Positions 22,305 to 32,742 of a stretch of DNA of 64,000 nt are shown one piece after another. Source of the stretch: Isoetes taiwanensis. Taxonomy: Eukaryota > Streptophyta > Lycopodiopsida > Isoetales > Isoetaceae. Made by a program: the position numbers and the translations under genes. The notes under the pieces are model-generated. The model ran no database searches, was not told the origin of the DNA, and saw only the letters and a program-made list of their open reading frames with translations. Every line of letters begins with the position of its first letter. Position 1 is the first letter of the stretch. The stretch covers positions 23,387,584 through 23,451,583 of the forward strand of contig JAJEKV010000005.1 of assembly GCA_021234155.1 (NCBI GenBank), given 5' to 3'.

Positions 22305-25300
22305 CTCCACCGCAAACGACACTTTCGAGTGAAGAAAAGGAGGAAGTGTTTACGGGCGGGGAAGCCATCGGTGCGAAAAGTGATCCTCCGCGGGGGAGTG
22401 AGGGCCGAACACCATTATGGTGCTTGGCTAATGAGATCTGGCGTGTTTGAAGAAGCGGGAGGAGTGTTTTGGCCAAAGGCGGGGATCTGCTTCAATAAGA
22501 AAGCGAGGCGTACTATGTCTTCAAAGAGGCGGCGTGGGGCGTCACGAAGAAATGTCGCGACATTCCATGAGGAGGCAGTCACGGAGGCCAAAGGCAACGG
22601 CATTCGGATTGCGATGAAAAATGGGGCCCCGATTTAAGGAGCTTAGCAAAATGCATTTGAGGGCAGCACAAAAACACGCTTGAAGATGAACTGAAGGATC
22701 GGTGAGGTGGTGGCATTCTACAAGAAGGTGTCAAGACCATGAAGCGCATCCGCCCGCCGTTTGCCAACCACGCTCATTAGCAATGTAGATCAATTTGTGG
22801 TGGTGTCAGTGGCACCTTCTTCCCAATGTGGCGGCCGAACAAAGCGTGGATCCCATAGGAGATCCGTCGAGATCTGAGTGGTGTCCATCCGCATGACCAT
22901 CCATGACCTTGGTCCAAAAGGAAGGCCAATCGGAAATCGGGGAACACGGGGGGCGTGGAGAATGCGCCCGAGGGGAAACATAGGGGAGAAGGAACCATGC
23001 CCGTGGCGTGGGTTCTTGGCGGTCTCCACGAATTGGCCCGACAAGATCCGGATCAAGAGCGACACCAACGATCCCAAAAGAAGCGAGAGCCGAGAGTTGT
23101 GAGGAGGGCTATCCCATCCCGTGGGGACCGTCTTGCTATCCAACGAGCTTATAGCCCGGTTATGGCGAGTCTTTGCATATAAATTTATGCATAGGGAAGA
23201 TCCTCGGGATGTCCTAGATACTTCGATTTGTTGCGGCGCTTCCGCTTGCGAGATAAATGATTGGCAAGCTCGGGCATGTACTCGATGAAGAGTTTGGAGT
23301 GCGGCGGGATCCGCCAAAGATATGGATTGTTATCTGAAGCACCCATTGCCTGTGGGGTCACCACGAAAAAAGGCGGGCGTGGCCCATTTCCAAAGTGTTC
23401 ACATGTATCACCCGGATAGAAATCATGAAATATGTAAGCCATGGGCTGAACCACTCTGAAGGTGATAAAGTGCGGATCGGCCTGGTGTATGAGATCAAAG
23501 ACCACAAGGGCACAGGCACAACCCTTGTCTTCAATGGAGAGTTACGGCCAAATCAGAAAAAATGCGCCTTTGCTCGGGGGAATATCCACGAGGTCCATCT
23601 GCCGCCGCCACTTGAAAAAAAGAGGTGGCGGCGAGCAACCACATATCGTGATAGCGAGGAAGGCGGGAAGTCAGCGGGCATTCTGTTAAGAATGGCGGTA
23701 TGAAGCGTCAAGTTTTTGCTTGAGCCTCATCGCCAGACCGGAATAGCTTGCTGCAGGCTGTTGTTCAAGATCCGCGGATCGGTTGTCCCTTTCGGCGGCC
23801 GGCGTGGCGTCGTCCACGGACCCGTTCGAAGTGTTGACCTGGGAGGAGGATTTCCCGGAGTATTGAGGCGAACCGCGGCAATCTCCGGCGTCATCCGGTA
23901 TCTTCGTTTTCTGCACCTCGTAAGCTGATCTTGAAGAGGTGGTGAGAAGGTGCATGTAGAAAAGCGAGCGTCAAGGAGGCAACTTGGCGTCCGTCTTTGA
24001 AAGGTTTTGAACTTGAGTGCTGAAATTTTTCACCGCGATTCCGGTCCAAAGGCATTGAGCTTAGCAATATCTGCGTCCCTTGGTACTTTCGGAGGAAGCG
24101 GCTTTGGACTTGTTGTGCTCCAATAAATTCGAATTCCGATTGGGCCTGAGCACATTGATCTGCCAGGTTGGCTGACTTGAGCTTGTGCACTTTTGAGATC
24201 TGCATGAGCACAATAAGAGAGCTTCATGCTTGTCTTGAAGTTTGGCCTCAAAGTTGCAACTTGGCGATTCTGCGGCTTGAAGGTCTGGTGTCTGCTTGTC
24301 GAGGGCCTCTAGTGCCCGTTGAACCCGCTCATAAGAGCGTCTTGGGATTCTTGTAACTTGAGAGCGGCCCGGCAGCATCCTGGCGATCTTGATACAACAA
24401 GCCACGAGGGTGTTGTGGTGGTGGAGCTGGCTGTTGCACAGTTTTGTGATGTTTGGGAAAAATGGTGGGAACTGGATGGTGTAGCGGAGGAGGAGACAGT
24501 GACATGGGTGTGCGGACTGTGGACATGACCAGGGGAAGGCAGGCGTGAAGTGCCAGCTTGGTGAGTTATTGGAAGGGGCCGAGTGGAAGTATGAGAATTT
24601 GTGGTGTGGGAGGAAGTAATGGCGGATGAGGGCTTGAAAGTGGCCTCCACCAAAACTTCGAAATGGAAGTGGTACCCCTAAAGGGTCCATTTCTTGGAGA
24701 AAGACGATAGAACATCATTTGGGGCCAATCTATGTGGTGTTTGGGTGTGTAGCGGTGATGACCAGGTTATAGAAAGGCTTATTGATATGGGTGTTCTTGA
24801 TAGAATACCCAAGGAACTTCTTACCAAAAATTTAACAAAGGTGTCGTGAGGCTTGTCGATATTGGTGGGGCGATGGACATTGGCATGATAAGCGAGGTGC
24901 GCAAACTACGTGACATCGAGATCTGTATGGCGAACCATGATACACAAAGGGGTGTGCAAGGGAATATGAAATACCTCGAGAAATCAAATGTTGAGTCAAA
25001 AATGGTGGTGCCATCGACCACGGTGGTGTAGCCTTACTTGGCCGTTAACGATATTGGCGATGAACCGCTTCAACCTGGTCGGGGATTTGGAGCGGGTTCC
25101 ATTTGAGAGAATTACCGTAAAGCTGGTGTCGTTCGGCGACTTCTTTATTTGGGCCAACAAAGGGCTTCACGGAAAGTGGGCGTCAAGAAGGATCTGAGGA
25201 TGCAAAAGGGCGGATCCTTGGGGAGCGGTAGCTTGAAGTGTAGAAAATCTTGGGGCAGCCATGGTAGCGATGTGCGAAACGAAAGAGTGATTCCAAAGGC

Positions 25301-26050
25301 GGAAGAGCGAAAGTCGAAAGCACGGAGGACAAAAAGAGGAATTAAAAGGTTTGTTTTAGGCCCAACCCGAGGCGAAGAGGTATGAAGAGTCTGAAACTAG
25401 AGTCGATTGATGGTGCCGTGTCGAAAGATGCCAAGAAGGGTATTGAGAGGCAAAATTTGGCTAAGTCCCAAAAAGCGTAAAGGGAGAAGCAATGAGCGGT
25501 GAGGATGAGACGTGAAAGAAGGATCGGAGGTGCAGGTGGGCAAAGGACACATATTAATGTTCGGCCGCTGAAAAGAAAAATGGCATTAAATCAGGCAACT
25601 TCGAAGTGGGATATCATGAAAAGGAATGTGTCGGAAGGTACCATGGCTAGATATCTCTTGGCGGAGAAAAAGATTCTCGGTTTAGAAACAGCCTTGCATT
25701 GCAAACCGTTGGCGATTTGTGTGATTGGTCCACGTCGACAAGGAGTTCCTCGATTGGCTATATAAGGCGGACCGGAGTAACGAAGGCATCCGATGGCTTC
25801 GGTATGGCTGCTGGCGGCTTGAACGAAGACGCACTATGCCCACTAACTGTCGAGGAGTGGGTTACATGCAAGATGAATTATGCGGATCTCGCGCTGCCAC
25901 AACCGTGGCATTGAATGGGCGGCTGGTGTGCGGGATGGCTGGTATCCCGACCGAAGACCAGCGGGATGGAGGTGGTTACGCACCTTTTTTGGGATCCGGG
26001 CGAAACCTCTACCATCTCCTCCGCATCACCTCGCTCCGAACCCCGGAGTA
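22305..26050 (-). pseudogene. Family B copy B2 extra 3' coding region, coiled-coil protein of unknown function
   Basis: This is the B2 version of the region at 15041-18889. From N to C: KFLGYSIKNTHINKPF-like block (about 24760-24830), heptad helices (LQDKHEALL and SAQAQVSQ blocks at about 24170-24260), a Ser/Asn/Asp-rich linker ending QLQQAIDLAMRLKQKLDA-like helix (about 23700-23860), then a 106-codon frame at 23185-23505 with ADPHFITFRVVQPMAYIF and EHFGNGPRPPFFVVTPQ. A last frame (22790-23317) ends with PPHWEEGATD. The sense strand is favoured because coiled-coil blocks line up in three copies. I do not recognise a family; an env-like or captured host ORF is possible. Confidence 0.5.
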
Positions 26051-26199
26051 GAGGTTTTTCCTCTTAGGACTTAGTAGATAGGGCTCGAGCCCGCTTTTGT
26101 ATATAGGGCGGTGCCCATAAGCGGAAATAGCTGGGCTGCGCCACATTTTGTAAAAAAATCTCCACTATAATATAATATACCGCCTTTCTAGTCACTTTA

Positions 26200-26965
26200 C
26201 GTGGTGTTTGCTTCTTGAACTGTCTACGTGTGTTGATGTTCACTTTACGTGTGATGAAATGCTTTGAGGCGAAAACCATTAACCAATGTAGGTAATGGAG
26301 TGCCATCTAACTCAGCCGGTTGGAAAACGCTTGGTCTAACCACTTGAACAATTTGATAAGGGCCAAGCCAACGAAACTTGAGTTTACCGGAAAATTTTTG
26401 TACACGGAATCATAAAGAAGAACCAAATCGCCTTCTTTGAATGTTTTTGTCTTGAGGGCGTTTGTCATGTAAAGATTTTTGCAAGCTGTTGTCCATGAAG
26501 AACACGAATATAAGCATCCCGTCGAAGTTCATCCAACTGTTCTAATTGATAGACCCTTTCTTTGAGTGCGGCCCAGGTGGATTATGAGCGGTAGCCGGTT
26601 GAAAAACGGAGTGTTGGAAGGATGTATTCAAACGGCATGAGAGCTTCGACCATAAACCAATTTAAAAGGGAGTGTGACCGGTAGCAATTTTGAAACAAGT
26701 ATTGTAGGCCCAAAGAACAGTAGGAAGTTTTGTCTGCCAATCTGTGCGGGAAGCGTCACAAATTTTCTTGAGAATGGTGACCAGAGTTTTGTTGGTGCTC
26801 TCTGCCAAACCATTACCTTGAGGATAGTAAGGTGTGCTCTTGTGATGATGTATCAGGAGATAATCCGTCAGCTCCTTGATAGTATGATTGATGAAATGAA
26901 CACCACGGTCACCGACCAGCTCCCGTGGGGCAGCGAATCGCGTGATAATTTGTTGATAGAGGACC
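26200..26965 (-). pseudogene. Family B copy B2 integrase, catalytic end and C-terminus
   Basis: On the minus strand it contains WQRAPTKLWSPFSRKF (about 26760-26813), the segment after the catalytic-glutamate region, then the blocks matching copy I 14480-15000, including GDLVLLYD at about 26415-26440. The tail runs into the AT-rich spacer near 26150-26190. No chromodomain is present. The frame is interrupted between this part and the 294-codon frame upstream. Confidence 0.7.
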
Positions 26966-27850
26966 CTAGCCGTGTTTAAGGCGGTGTTGTGCGGAAGTGC
27001 ACAAGCTTCCGCCCATTTGGTGGCGTAGTCGGTGAGGACCCGAATGTAGCGAACGCACGGTGTGCCGCCAGGGAGGATCTATAGGTCCCACAAAGTCCAT
27101 TCCCCATTTGCTTTGAAGGGAAGTGGCGTGGCGGCCGGCGTCAAGGGAAGAGTCGCCACGGGCCGTGGCGCCCCACCACCGGCAAAGCGTCACACTTGGC
27201 GTGGGCGTGAGCATCTTTGAAGAGCGTGGGCCAATAATACCCAGCGAGAAGGATTTTTGCGTCTTTGTGGTGTCACCATGAAAATGACCACCACCGAGCC
27301 CTTGATGAGCTTCTCGAACAATATCTGGAACTTCATGAGGTAGAACACAGCGTCGAAGGATGGTGTCCTTACCCTTTTTGTAGAGATGTCCTGCAACCAT
27401 GGTGTAGTCACGGACCTCTCGGAGAAATTGATGGCGACGGGATTGTCGCTTGGCAGGAGAGAGCGTCTCGTCTTCTGGTGGAAGAGCACCTGTGAGGAGG
27501 TACTGCTGAAAATCATGGAACCAATGTGGTGTTGCCGTGACTAAAAAGAGCTGAGCATCGTGAAAGGCGTCGAGACTCGGTTGAGGGATCATCTGTGGGA
27601 TGCGTGAAAGATAATCCGAACGACATGAGATTTGCCCGGCCTTATGAACGATTTCAAAAGGAGCAAATTCTTGAGAAGAAGGACCCAACGAGCAATGCGC
27701 CCGGGTGGGCGTGGACTTGTTGATCAAATAGAGGAGTGCTTGGTGGTCCACAAAGAACTTGATTTGACCCCAAAAGGTAATGACGGAGCGTTGGACATAG
27801 AAAATGAGACCCAAAGCTTCACGCCCGTGGCGAGAATAGTTGCCAGCCAA
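26966..27850 (-). CDS. Family B copy B2 RNase H to integrase, 294-codon open frame
   Basis: This is the longest open pol frame of family B. It begins in RNase H (FFVDHQALLYLINKSTP near residues 32-48; HKAG...SDYLS near 70-84). It continues through the tether to the integrase zinc-binding domain (LPHEVPDIVREAHQGL near residues 168-183, giving the two histidines) and ends in the catalytic core (KWGMDFVGPIDPPWRH near residues 246-261, with the first acidic residue). The cysteine pair is only partly visible (SVTLCRWWG). It stops before the remaining DDE residues. The element is probably dead as written, but this block shows the original frame. Confidence 0.75.
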   Translation of the reverse strand: MAGNYSRHGREALGLIFYVQRSVITFWGQIKFFVDHQALLYLINKSTPTRAHCSLGPSSQEFAPFEIVHKAGQISCRSDYLSRIPQMIPQPSLDAFHDAQLFLVTATPHWFHDFQQYLLTGALPPEDETLSPAKRQSRRHQFLREVRDYTMVAGHLYKKGKDTILRRCVLPHEVPDIVREAHQGLGGGHFHGDTTKTQKSFSLGIIGPRSSKMLTPTPSVTLCRWWGATARGDSSLDAGRHATSLQSKWGMDFVGPIDPPWRHTVRSLHSGPHRLRHQMGGSLCTSAQHRLKHG

Positions 27851-27918
27851 ATTGAGTTTTCGGCCGGCGCGATTTGGTTTGCCGCCGGGCAGCGATCATA
27901 TTCTTGAGAAAGAACAGC

Positions 27919-28608
27919 TCAATAGCAAACGCCGAGACATCGACATGAACGTGAAAGGGCTTGTCCCATTGAGGAGGAACAAGAACCGGTGCCTGAGTAA
28001 GCAAAAGCTTCAGCTGTTGGAAAGCGAAGATCCGCTTTAGAATTCCAAGCCCAGGTAGATTCGTCACCCGTGAGTTTATGAATGGGATCTGCAATGGCTG
28101 CTAGTCCAGGTATGAAGGTGGAGTAATAATTGACCTTACCCAGGAAAGAGCGTGTCTCCTTGATATTGGCTGGTGCTTGAGCCTTGAGCACACAACTGAT
28201 TTTGGCAGGATCTGTGGTGATACCTGCTTTGCTGACAACATGGCCTAACAGAACACCGGAGGTGACGCAAAAGGTGCATTTCTCAGGATTGAGACTAATG
28301 CCGGACTCATCACATTTCTGGAAGACGAGTTCCAATTTATCCAAATGGTCAGCCATGGAACTGTAGGCAGAGAAGTCATCTTGAAAAATTTGCAAGAAGG
28401 GATTTTCCTTCATGAAATCATGAAAAACTGAGAGCATGATGCGTTGAAACGTTGATGGAGAGTTTGATAGTCCAAAAGGAACCACCTTGTAGGCAAAAGT
28501 GCCCCACGGGGTGGTGAAGGTAGTCTTGAGTTGATCAGATTCTTTGATTGAGATCTGATTGTAGCCAGAAAAACCATCCATAAAGGAGTACATCTCATGT
28601 CCAGCCAC
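27919..28608 (-). CDS. Family B copy B2 reverse transcriptase, clean 229-codon open frame
   Basis: It copies element RNA into DNA. Motifs in order: HEMYSFMDGFSGYNQI (residues 3-18), TTFTTPWGTFAYKVVPFGLS (29-48), the catalytic FQDDF with both aspartates (plus-strand 28372-28386), SLNPEKCTFCVTSGVLLGHV (thumb-side region), SFLGKVNYYSTFIPGLAAI, and the start of RNase H (HVDVS-like block overlaps 27960-28000). This stretch is unlike the rest of family B in the window because it has normal numbers of CAG and CTG and no internal frame break. It is the best reference for the lineage. Confidence 0.85.
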   Translation of the reverse strand: MAGHEMYSFMDGFSGYNQISIKESDQLKTTFTTPWGTFAYKVVPFGLSNSPSTFQRIMLSVFHDFMKENPFLQIFQDDFSAYSSMADHLDKLELVFQKCDESGISLNPEKCTFCVTSGVLLGHVVSKAGITTDPAKISCVLKAQAPANIKETRSFLGKVNYYSTFIPGLAAIADPIHKLTGDESTWAWNSKADLRFPTAEAFAYSGTGSCSSSMGQALSRSCRCLGVCY

Positions 28609-29572
28609 CTCTTCCGAACCCAGTGCGTGAAGGGAAGTGGAAAATGATCACGCCCGTGGCCCCATTGAGTTTCCGATAGTCCACCGCACGCGGATCTTAC
28701 CATTGTGTTTAAGGGCAATGACGATGGGGCTCACCCATTCGAGAATGTTTGACCTCATAGATCAAAGCTGCAGCAATGAGTTTGTCAATTTCGCCTTGAC
28801 GCGATCCGCGGTAATTAGGGTTGAGCCGCAGATCGTCGTTGCTACAATCGGTCGTGCATCATCGATTTGGTAGGAATGGTGAGTTCCCCAAGCTTTTGTT
28901 GATTCCCGAAGATCTTTGTAACTCCGGCGAAAATGTGTTTGAATTTTTTGAACAACAGACGGCCTGATACGATAAGGAGCCGGAAGATTGGCGACAATCG
29001 CGACCCGGAGTTGATTGTTGCCGGCGTCCATAATTTCGACCTAAGTCCGAATATGGGGTATGACTTCATATCTGGACAATGTGTGCGGGAGGTTGGAGCA
29101 TAACGGATCGCGTGGCACTTTGCGTGGTGAAAAGAGGGGTTGCTTCCGGTTTCATCCAGCAGGTTTGCTTCATGGCAGCGTGTACATCAACGGGGAGTTG
29201 CGGGGAGGTGCGACATCATTCAAAGTGATCAACACATTGGATCTCGCGATTGCAAGGAGCGGGTAAGGGTCAAGCAAAGCCATGACCGGGTCACGATCAA
29301 GAGTCATTTTCGCCCCAAGGATCGGAGATATATGCGGGTAGGATGATAGAGGCGGACTCCGCGAGGTGGAGCCCGAACTTGATAAATATTCGAGCTTCTT
29401 GAGAATGTCGGTATGCGAGAGAGAGGGTTCCGCATTGTCACCGAAATGATCCCGCTGTTTGCAAGTCCATGGTGGCATTGAGATGACCATCGGTGATGAC
29501 TAAGCGGTCCGTGGCCCGAGAATGGATACTCTTTGCTGGCGGAGAAAGGTCCGCCGACCAAAGATTTCATAG
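28609..29572 (-). pseudogene. Family B copy B2 spacer between protease and RT, with RT N-terminus
   Basis: The right part (about 28609-28890) encodes the start of RT: the minus-strand block with SPIVIALKHNGKI appears near 28685-28740 and the segment rich in IDKLIAA-like residues near 28760-28800. The remaining 29000-29560 matches copy I 11650-12250 and copy II 19250-19850. Several frames are open for only 60-106 codons. Many breaks coincide with CGG or CCGG where another copy has CAG. Confidence 0.6.
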
Positions 29573-30151
29573 TCACCGGATCTTCGCCACTTTCCAAACT
29601 CCAAATTCCATGGGGAAGCGGAGATCACCAATGTTGATGTGAAGAATAGGTGTGACGCCTTGAGGTCGCGTGATATGGCCATTAGCCAATTTGATGTCAT
29701 ATGGGGCCCGAAAGAGTTGTGTGATGCCCATTTGTTTGCGGAGTTTATCCGTGATGAGATTGACTGCGCTACCTCCATCTATTTGAACATGGTTGACTTC
29801 TTTGATTACCCACCGTGGCATGGACCGCCCAGGTGTAGAGGTAACCCGACCCCAACTAAAACAGGTTGGGGTGGTAACTGGTCCTTGAGAGCGGGGACCG
29901 AGTTTCAAAATGGTTGCCAAACTTAAAGGAATTTTGATCTTGGCTAGCTCCTCTTGGAGTTCTAGAGGCACATGGGAAAAAGGATCTGCTGGTTCCACTG
30001 GTGCGGGAGTGCGTGGCAGGGAAGCAGCAACTTCTTTGAGTAAGTCAACCTCGGCAGCAATATTGGGATACGTCTGAGAGCGTGGAGGTTGAGATGTGGA
30101 AGGGGTATCTTGTCTTTGTTGAGCTCTGGTGGTGGCATGAACGTTTGCCAA
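29573..30151 (-). CDS. Family B copy B2 aspartic protease region, 192-codon open frame
   Basis: The frame includes the gag-protease linker (LNKDKIPLPHLN-equivalent lies just upstream; PLELQEELAKIKIPLSLATI at residues 62-81) and the retropepsin site VQIDGGSAVNLITDKL with the putative catalytic aspartate at residue 125. After it come GITQLFRAPYDIKLANGHIT and TPILHINIGDL. The site is D-G-G rather than the usual D-T/S-G. All three copies read D-G-G, so this is a feature of the family and not a local error. The protein would cleave Gag-Pol. Confidence 0.7.
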   Translation of the reverse strand: MANVHATTRAQQRQDTPSTSQPPRSQTYPNIAAEVDLLKEVAASLPRTPAPVEPADPFSHVPLELQEELAKIKIPLSLATILKLGPRSQGPVTTPTCFSWGRVTSTPGRSMPRWVIKEVNHVQIDGGSAVNLITDKLRKQMGITQLFRAPYDIKLANGHITRPQGVTPILHINIGDLRFPMEFGVWKVAKIR

Positions 30152-32160
30152 TGTGCGCGCCTTCGGCAGCCTTGCATGAGGTTCAAAATGCTTTGGCGAA
30201 CTTTGGGCATGACATGTGGCATGAGCTTCTCAAGTCGGTGCAAAGTGTACCTTTTTTCGTCCTTTGAGGAATGGTGTCCACAAAAAAGGCGGGTTCGCGT
30301 GCCATTCTGAATAATGGTCAAGGGGCGTGATGCCTTGGTCCGCGGCGTGAAACTAAACCAACCCAATTTGGCTACCGGCGGGGAGGATTAAGTGCCTGAA
30401 AAATTTCCTCTTGTGCTTGTTGATCCACCGAGGTTGATTTGTTGGAGCTGGTTGATAGCGTGATTCTTGGCTCTTGGTGGCTTCTTAAGAACTGGTCTCT
30501 CGCCTTGTTTGCCATTAGCAATCCAGAGTTGGTAAGCCGTGAGGCGGACCGATGTGGTCCGATTGGTGCCGCAAGGCATGCACGAACTTGTGGAAGTTGA
30601 GGACACGCCGTGGGTGGTATGACCCCATTCTTGGCGGTGATAACACCGAGCTTTAGAAGGATCAAAAGGAGGGGCGTTGGTTGGATCCCCGTGGTTGCTC
30701 CTGTTGCTGATAGAGTTAATGGGTTGCACCTGAAGTGGTGGTACGATAGTGCGATTGTTCTTGAGGTGTGGTTTGCACTTGATAAACCATTTTGTTGCGG
30801 AACGGTGTGGGATGAGTGCGAGTGCACTCTTCCGGTGGCATGATTGCACATGTTGCATCGCTTGCAATGAGGCGGGCCATTGGTGGAGTTGCACTCATTT
30901 GCCAAATGGCCTTGGTATTTGCAAATATGGCACCGTTTGATCGCTACTTATGTGGATTAGCGTGTTGAGGCTTGAAACATTTGTTTGTGGAACCATGGCG
31001 GTGGAATGAACGGGGAGCTCTTGAAGAGCCACCTCGGGGAGGAAACATTGGCCCGAGTGATTGACAAGGTCGATAGCACGCTCCAAAGTCTTGGGGCCGC
31101 AGTATTCATCATGAGTCGAATAGGCTGGAGGAAGTCCTTGGAGAAACCGACCAAAATCGGCTGTGTGTGGGGTACTCCTTGAGCTTACTTAGCGTAATGT
31201 GAAGTCGATCCATAAAATCCCGGCGGACTCCGGGGCTCTTGTTGAAGTTCATTGAGTTGCTTGAGATGAAGTTGATCATCATCCGTGGTGCCATAATGAG
31301 ACGCGAAAGCGGTTCTCATTTGGACCCAGTCTTGTTTCCAATGGCTTTTGTTGGACATGAGCCATTGATGAGGAGAGCCACGCAGGTGGTGGAAAAGATG
31401 TGGAATTTCAGTTGAGGTTGCGCATGACCATTTAGGACAACTAGAGCCTCAAATTCTTCCATGTGGGCCTGAGCACTTTGATCTAACGGTTTGCCTTTCG
31501 TGGTTGCCAAAGGTGGGATAAGTCGGTTCGGGGAGTCCGAAAGGTAGATGTGAAAGTGTTGATTTGGACGAGAACAATATAGTGAGGATATTGAGGTTGA
31601 GTTGAGGTGGCATGGTGCTCTAAGGACCCCGATGAAGGGGTGATTGGTGGTGAAACCGGAAGTAGCCGGAGCATTGGTTTTGAGATCCGTAAGGTTGTAA
31701 ACAGGAAGGGCGATTAGGAAACGTAGGAAAGGATATTCACCGGTAGGCATAAAGGAGACGATGTGGATAGCCGTACCCACCCGGGGAGATGATGGTTGTG
31801 AAGGAAGAGGCGATGGCCCGAAGAATGATGGATGTAGGCATGTTCAGGGGTAAGAAAAGTACGGTTGAGAAGGTTGAGCCCGATAAGGCTCCCGATGATG
31901 ATGAGGGGACCGAGGTTGTGAGCAATGTTTGCACGCTTTGGGCGGGAACCGGGGCGACAGACACGAGGGTTGGTGGCGTGGCCCGAGCCCTAGACCAAAG
32001 ATGGCCTCCCTCTATGTCATCAGCAAGTTCCATACATGTCGCGAAACGGTTTCCCGACGCGATGGCGCCCCAAGCGAGAGGCGATCCGAGAAAGGAGTTC
32101 TTCCCGGGCGTGAAATTACGGACGAACATGGCGGCGAAGAAAGTAGGATAGAATCAGGGA
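30152..32160 (-). pseudogene. Family B copy B2 gag
   Basis: Blocks in order from 32129: SPLAWGAIASGNRFATCMEL and DIEGGHL, a Ser/Pro-rich stretch, LTDLKTNAPAT, QSAQAHMEEFEALVVLNGHA, ALLINGSCPTK (about 31340-31370), the capsid core near 31190-31300 and the CCHC knuckle at 30891-30932. The two long frames 31737-32129 and 31316-31780 overlap in different frames, so there is at least one break. The start codon is unclear; the reading is open upstream toward the primer site. Confidence 0.75.
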
Positions 32161-32175
32161 CCCGGATCGGCGCCA
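32161..32175 (-). other. Primer-binding site of B2, tRNA-Asp-like
   Basis: On the minus strand the sequence two bases inside the 5' LTR is TGGCGCCGATCCGGG. The first eight bases (TGGCGCCG) are those complementary to the 3' end of plant tRNA-Asp, which primes many Athila-type elements. The rest departs from that match. Confidence 0.55.
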
Positions 32176-32177
32176 AG

Positions 32178-32742
32178 TGTTTGGGGTCCGGGTTCGAACT
32201 CCCTGAAGACAGCCCTCTGTGAGGACCCGTGGATCTAACAGAGAGTCCTGGGGACTATGTCACGGGATTTGCAAGAAGAGAAGAAGAAGAAGAAAATGTA
32301 ACAAATGAGAGAAAGATGATAAGCTTCCTTTGATATCAATGATGAACATACATGAGCTCTACTAATAGAGAGAAAACGAAAGGAGACAAGACTCAAAACT
32401 CCTCTAAAAACTCATGTGCTAGCTCTACTCATATATATAGTACAATGGCCTTGGGCCCAATATAGACACTCGACTGATCTGGTGCCGACTCACGGAAGGA
32501 GGCCTGATTCTGAGGAATGTTGGCGGTGCCTCTTGAAGTGCCTAGAATCCTTGACGTGGCCGGGCCAAGGGAGGCCGTCACTTGTGCGAGGCTCTTGTTG
32601 AATGACCAAAGGCTTTGACCGTGGTCTGCCTGCTTGGGCCTGGCGAGCCTTTGATGGCTGACCCGTGGGCTGGCCGGATCCTTGAGCTTGACTCAGTGTC
32701 AGATGCATGAATAGTCTGTACCGGGAGGCCTGGGGACTAACG
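32178..32742 (-). repeat. 5' LTR of B2, complete (565 bp)
   Basis: On the minus strand it runs from CGTTAGTCC (TGTTAGT in the other copy) at 32742 to CCCCAAACA at 32178. It contains a TATA box (ACTATATATATGAG, near 32431-32445), the downstream start-like region, and a (TTC)n/(GAA)n tract at about 32276-32297. It aligns along its length with the copy I LTR (4526-5094). The first base pair reads CG for the expected TG, as for a lost terminal T. Confidence 0.85.

Larger units (their letters stand above)
22226..32742 (-). mobile_element. Family B copy B2, the fullest copy
   Basis: Reading leftward from 32742: 5' LTR (32742-32178), primer site, gag, protease, RT, RNase H, integrase, 3' coding region, polypurine-like GCGGTGGAG (about 22305-22315), and the first 79 bp of the 3' LTR. 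The rest of the 3' LTR is lost at the fusion with copy II. Total 10.5 kb plus the missing LTR part. The base pairs outside the 5' LTR (GCCTC, 32743-32747) would be one target duplication; the partner cannot be assigned because the 3' end is rearranged. Confidence 0.8.
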
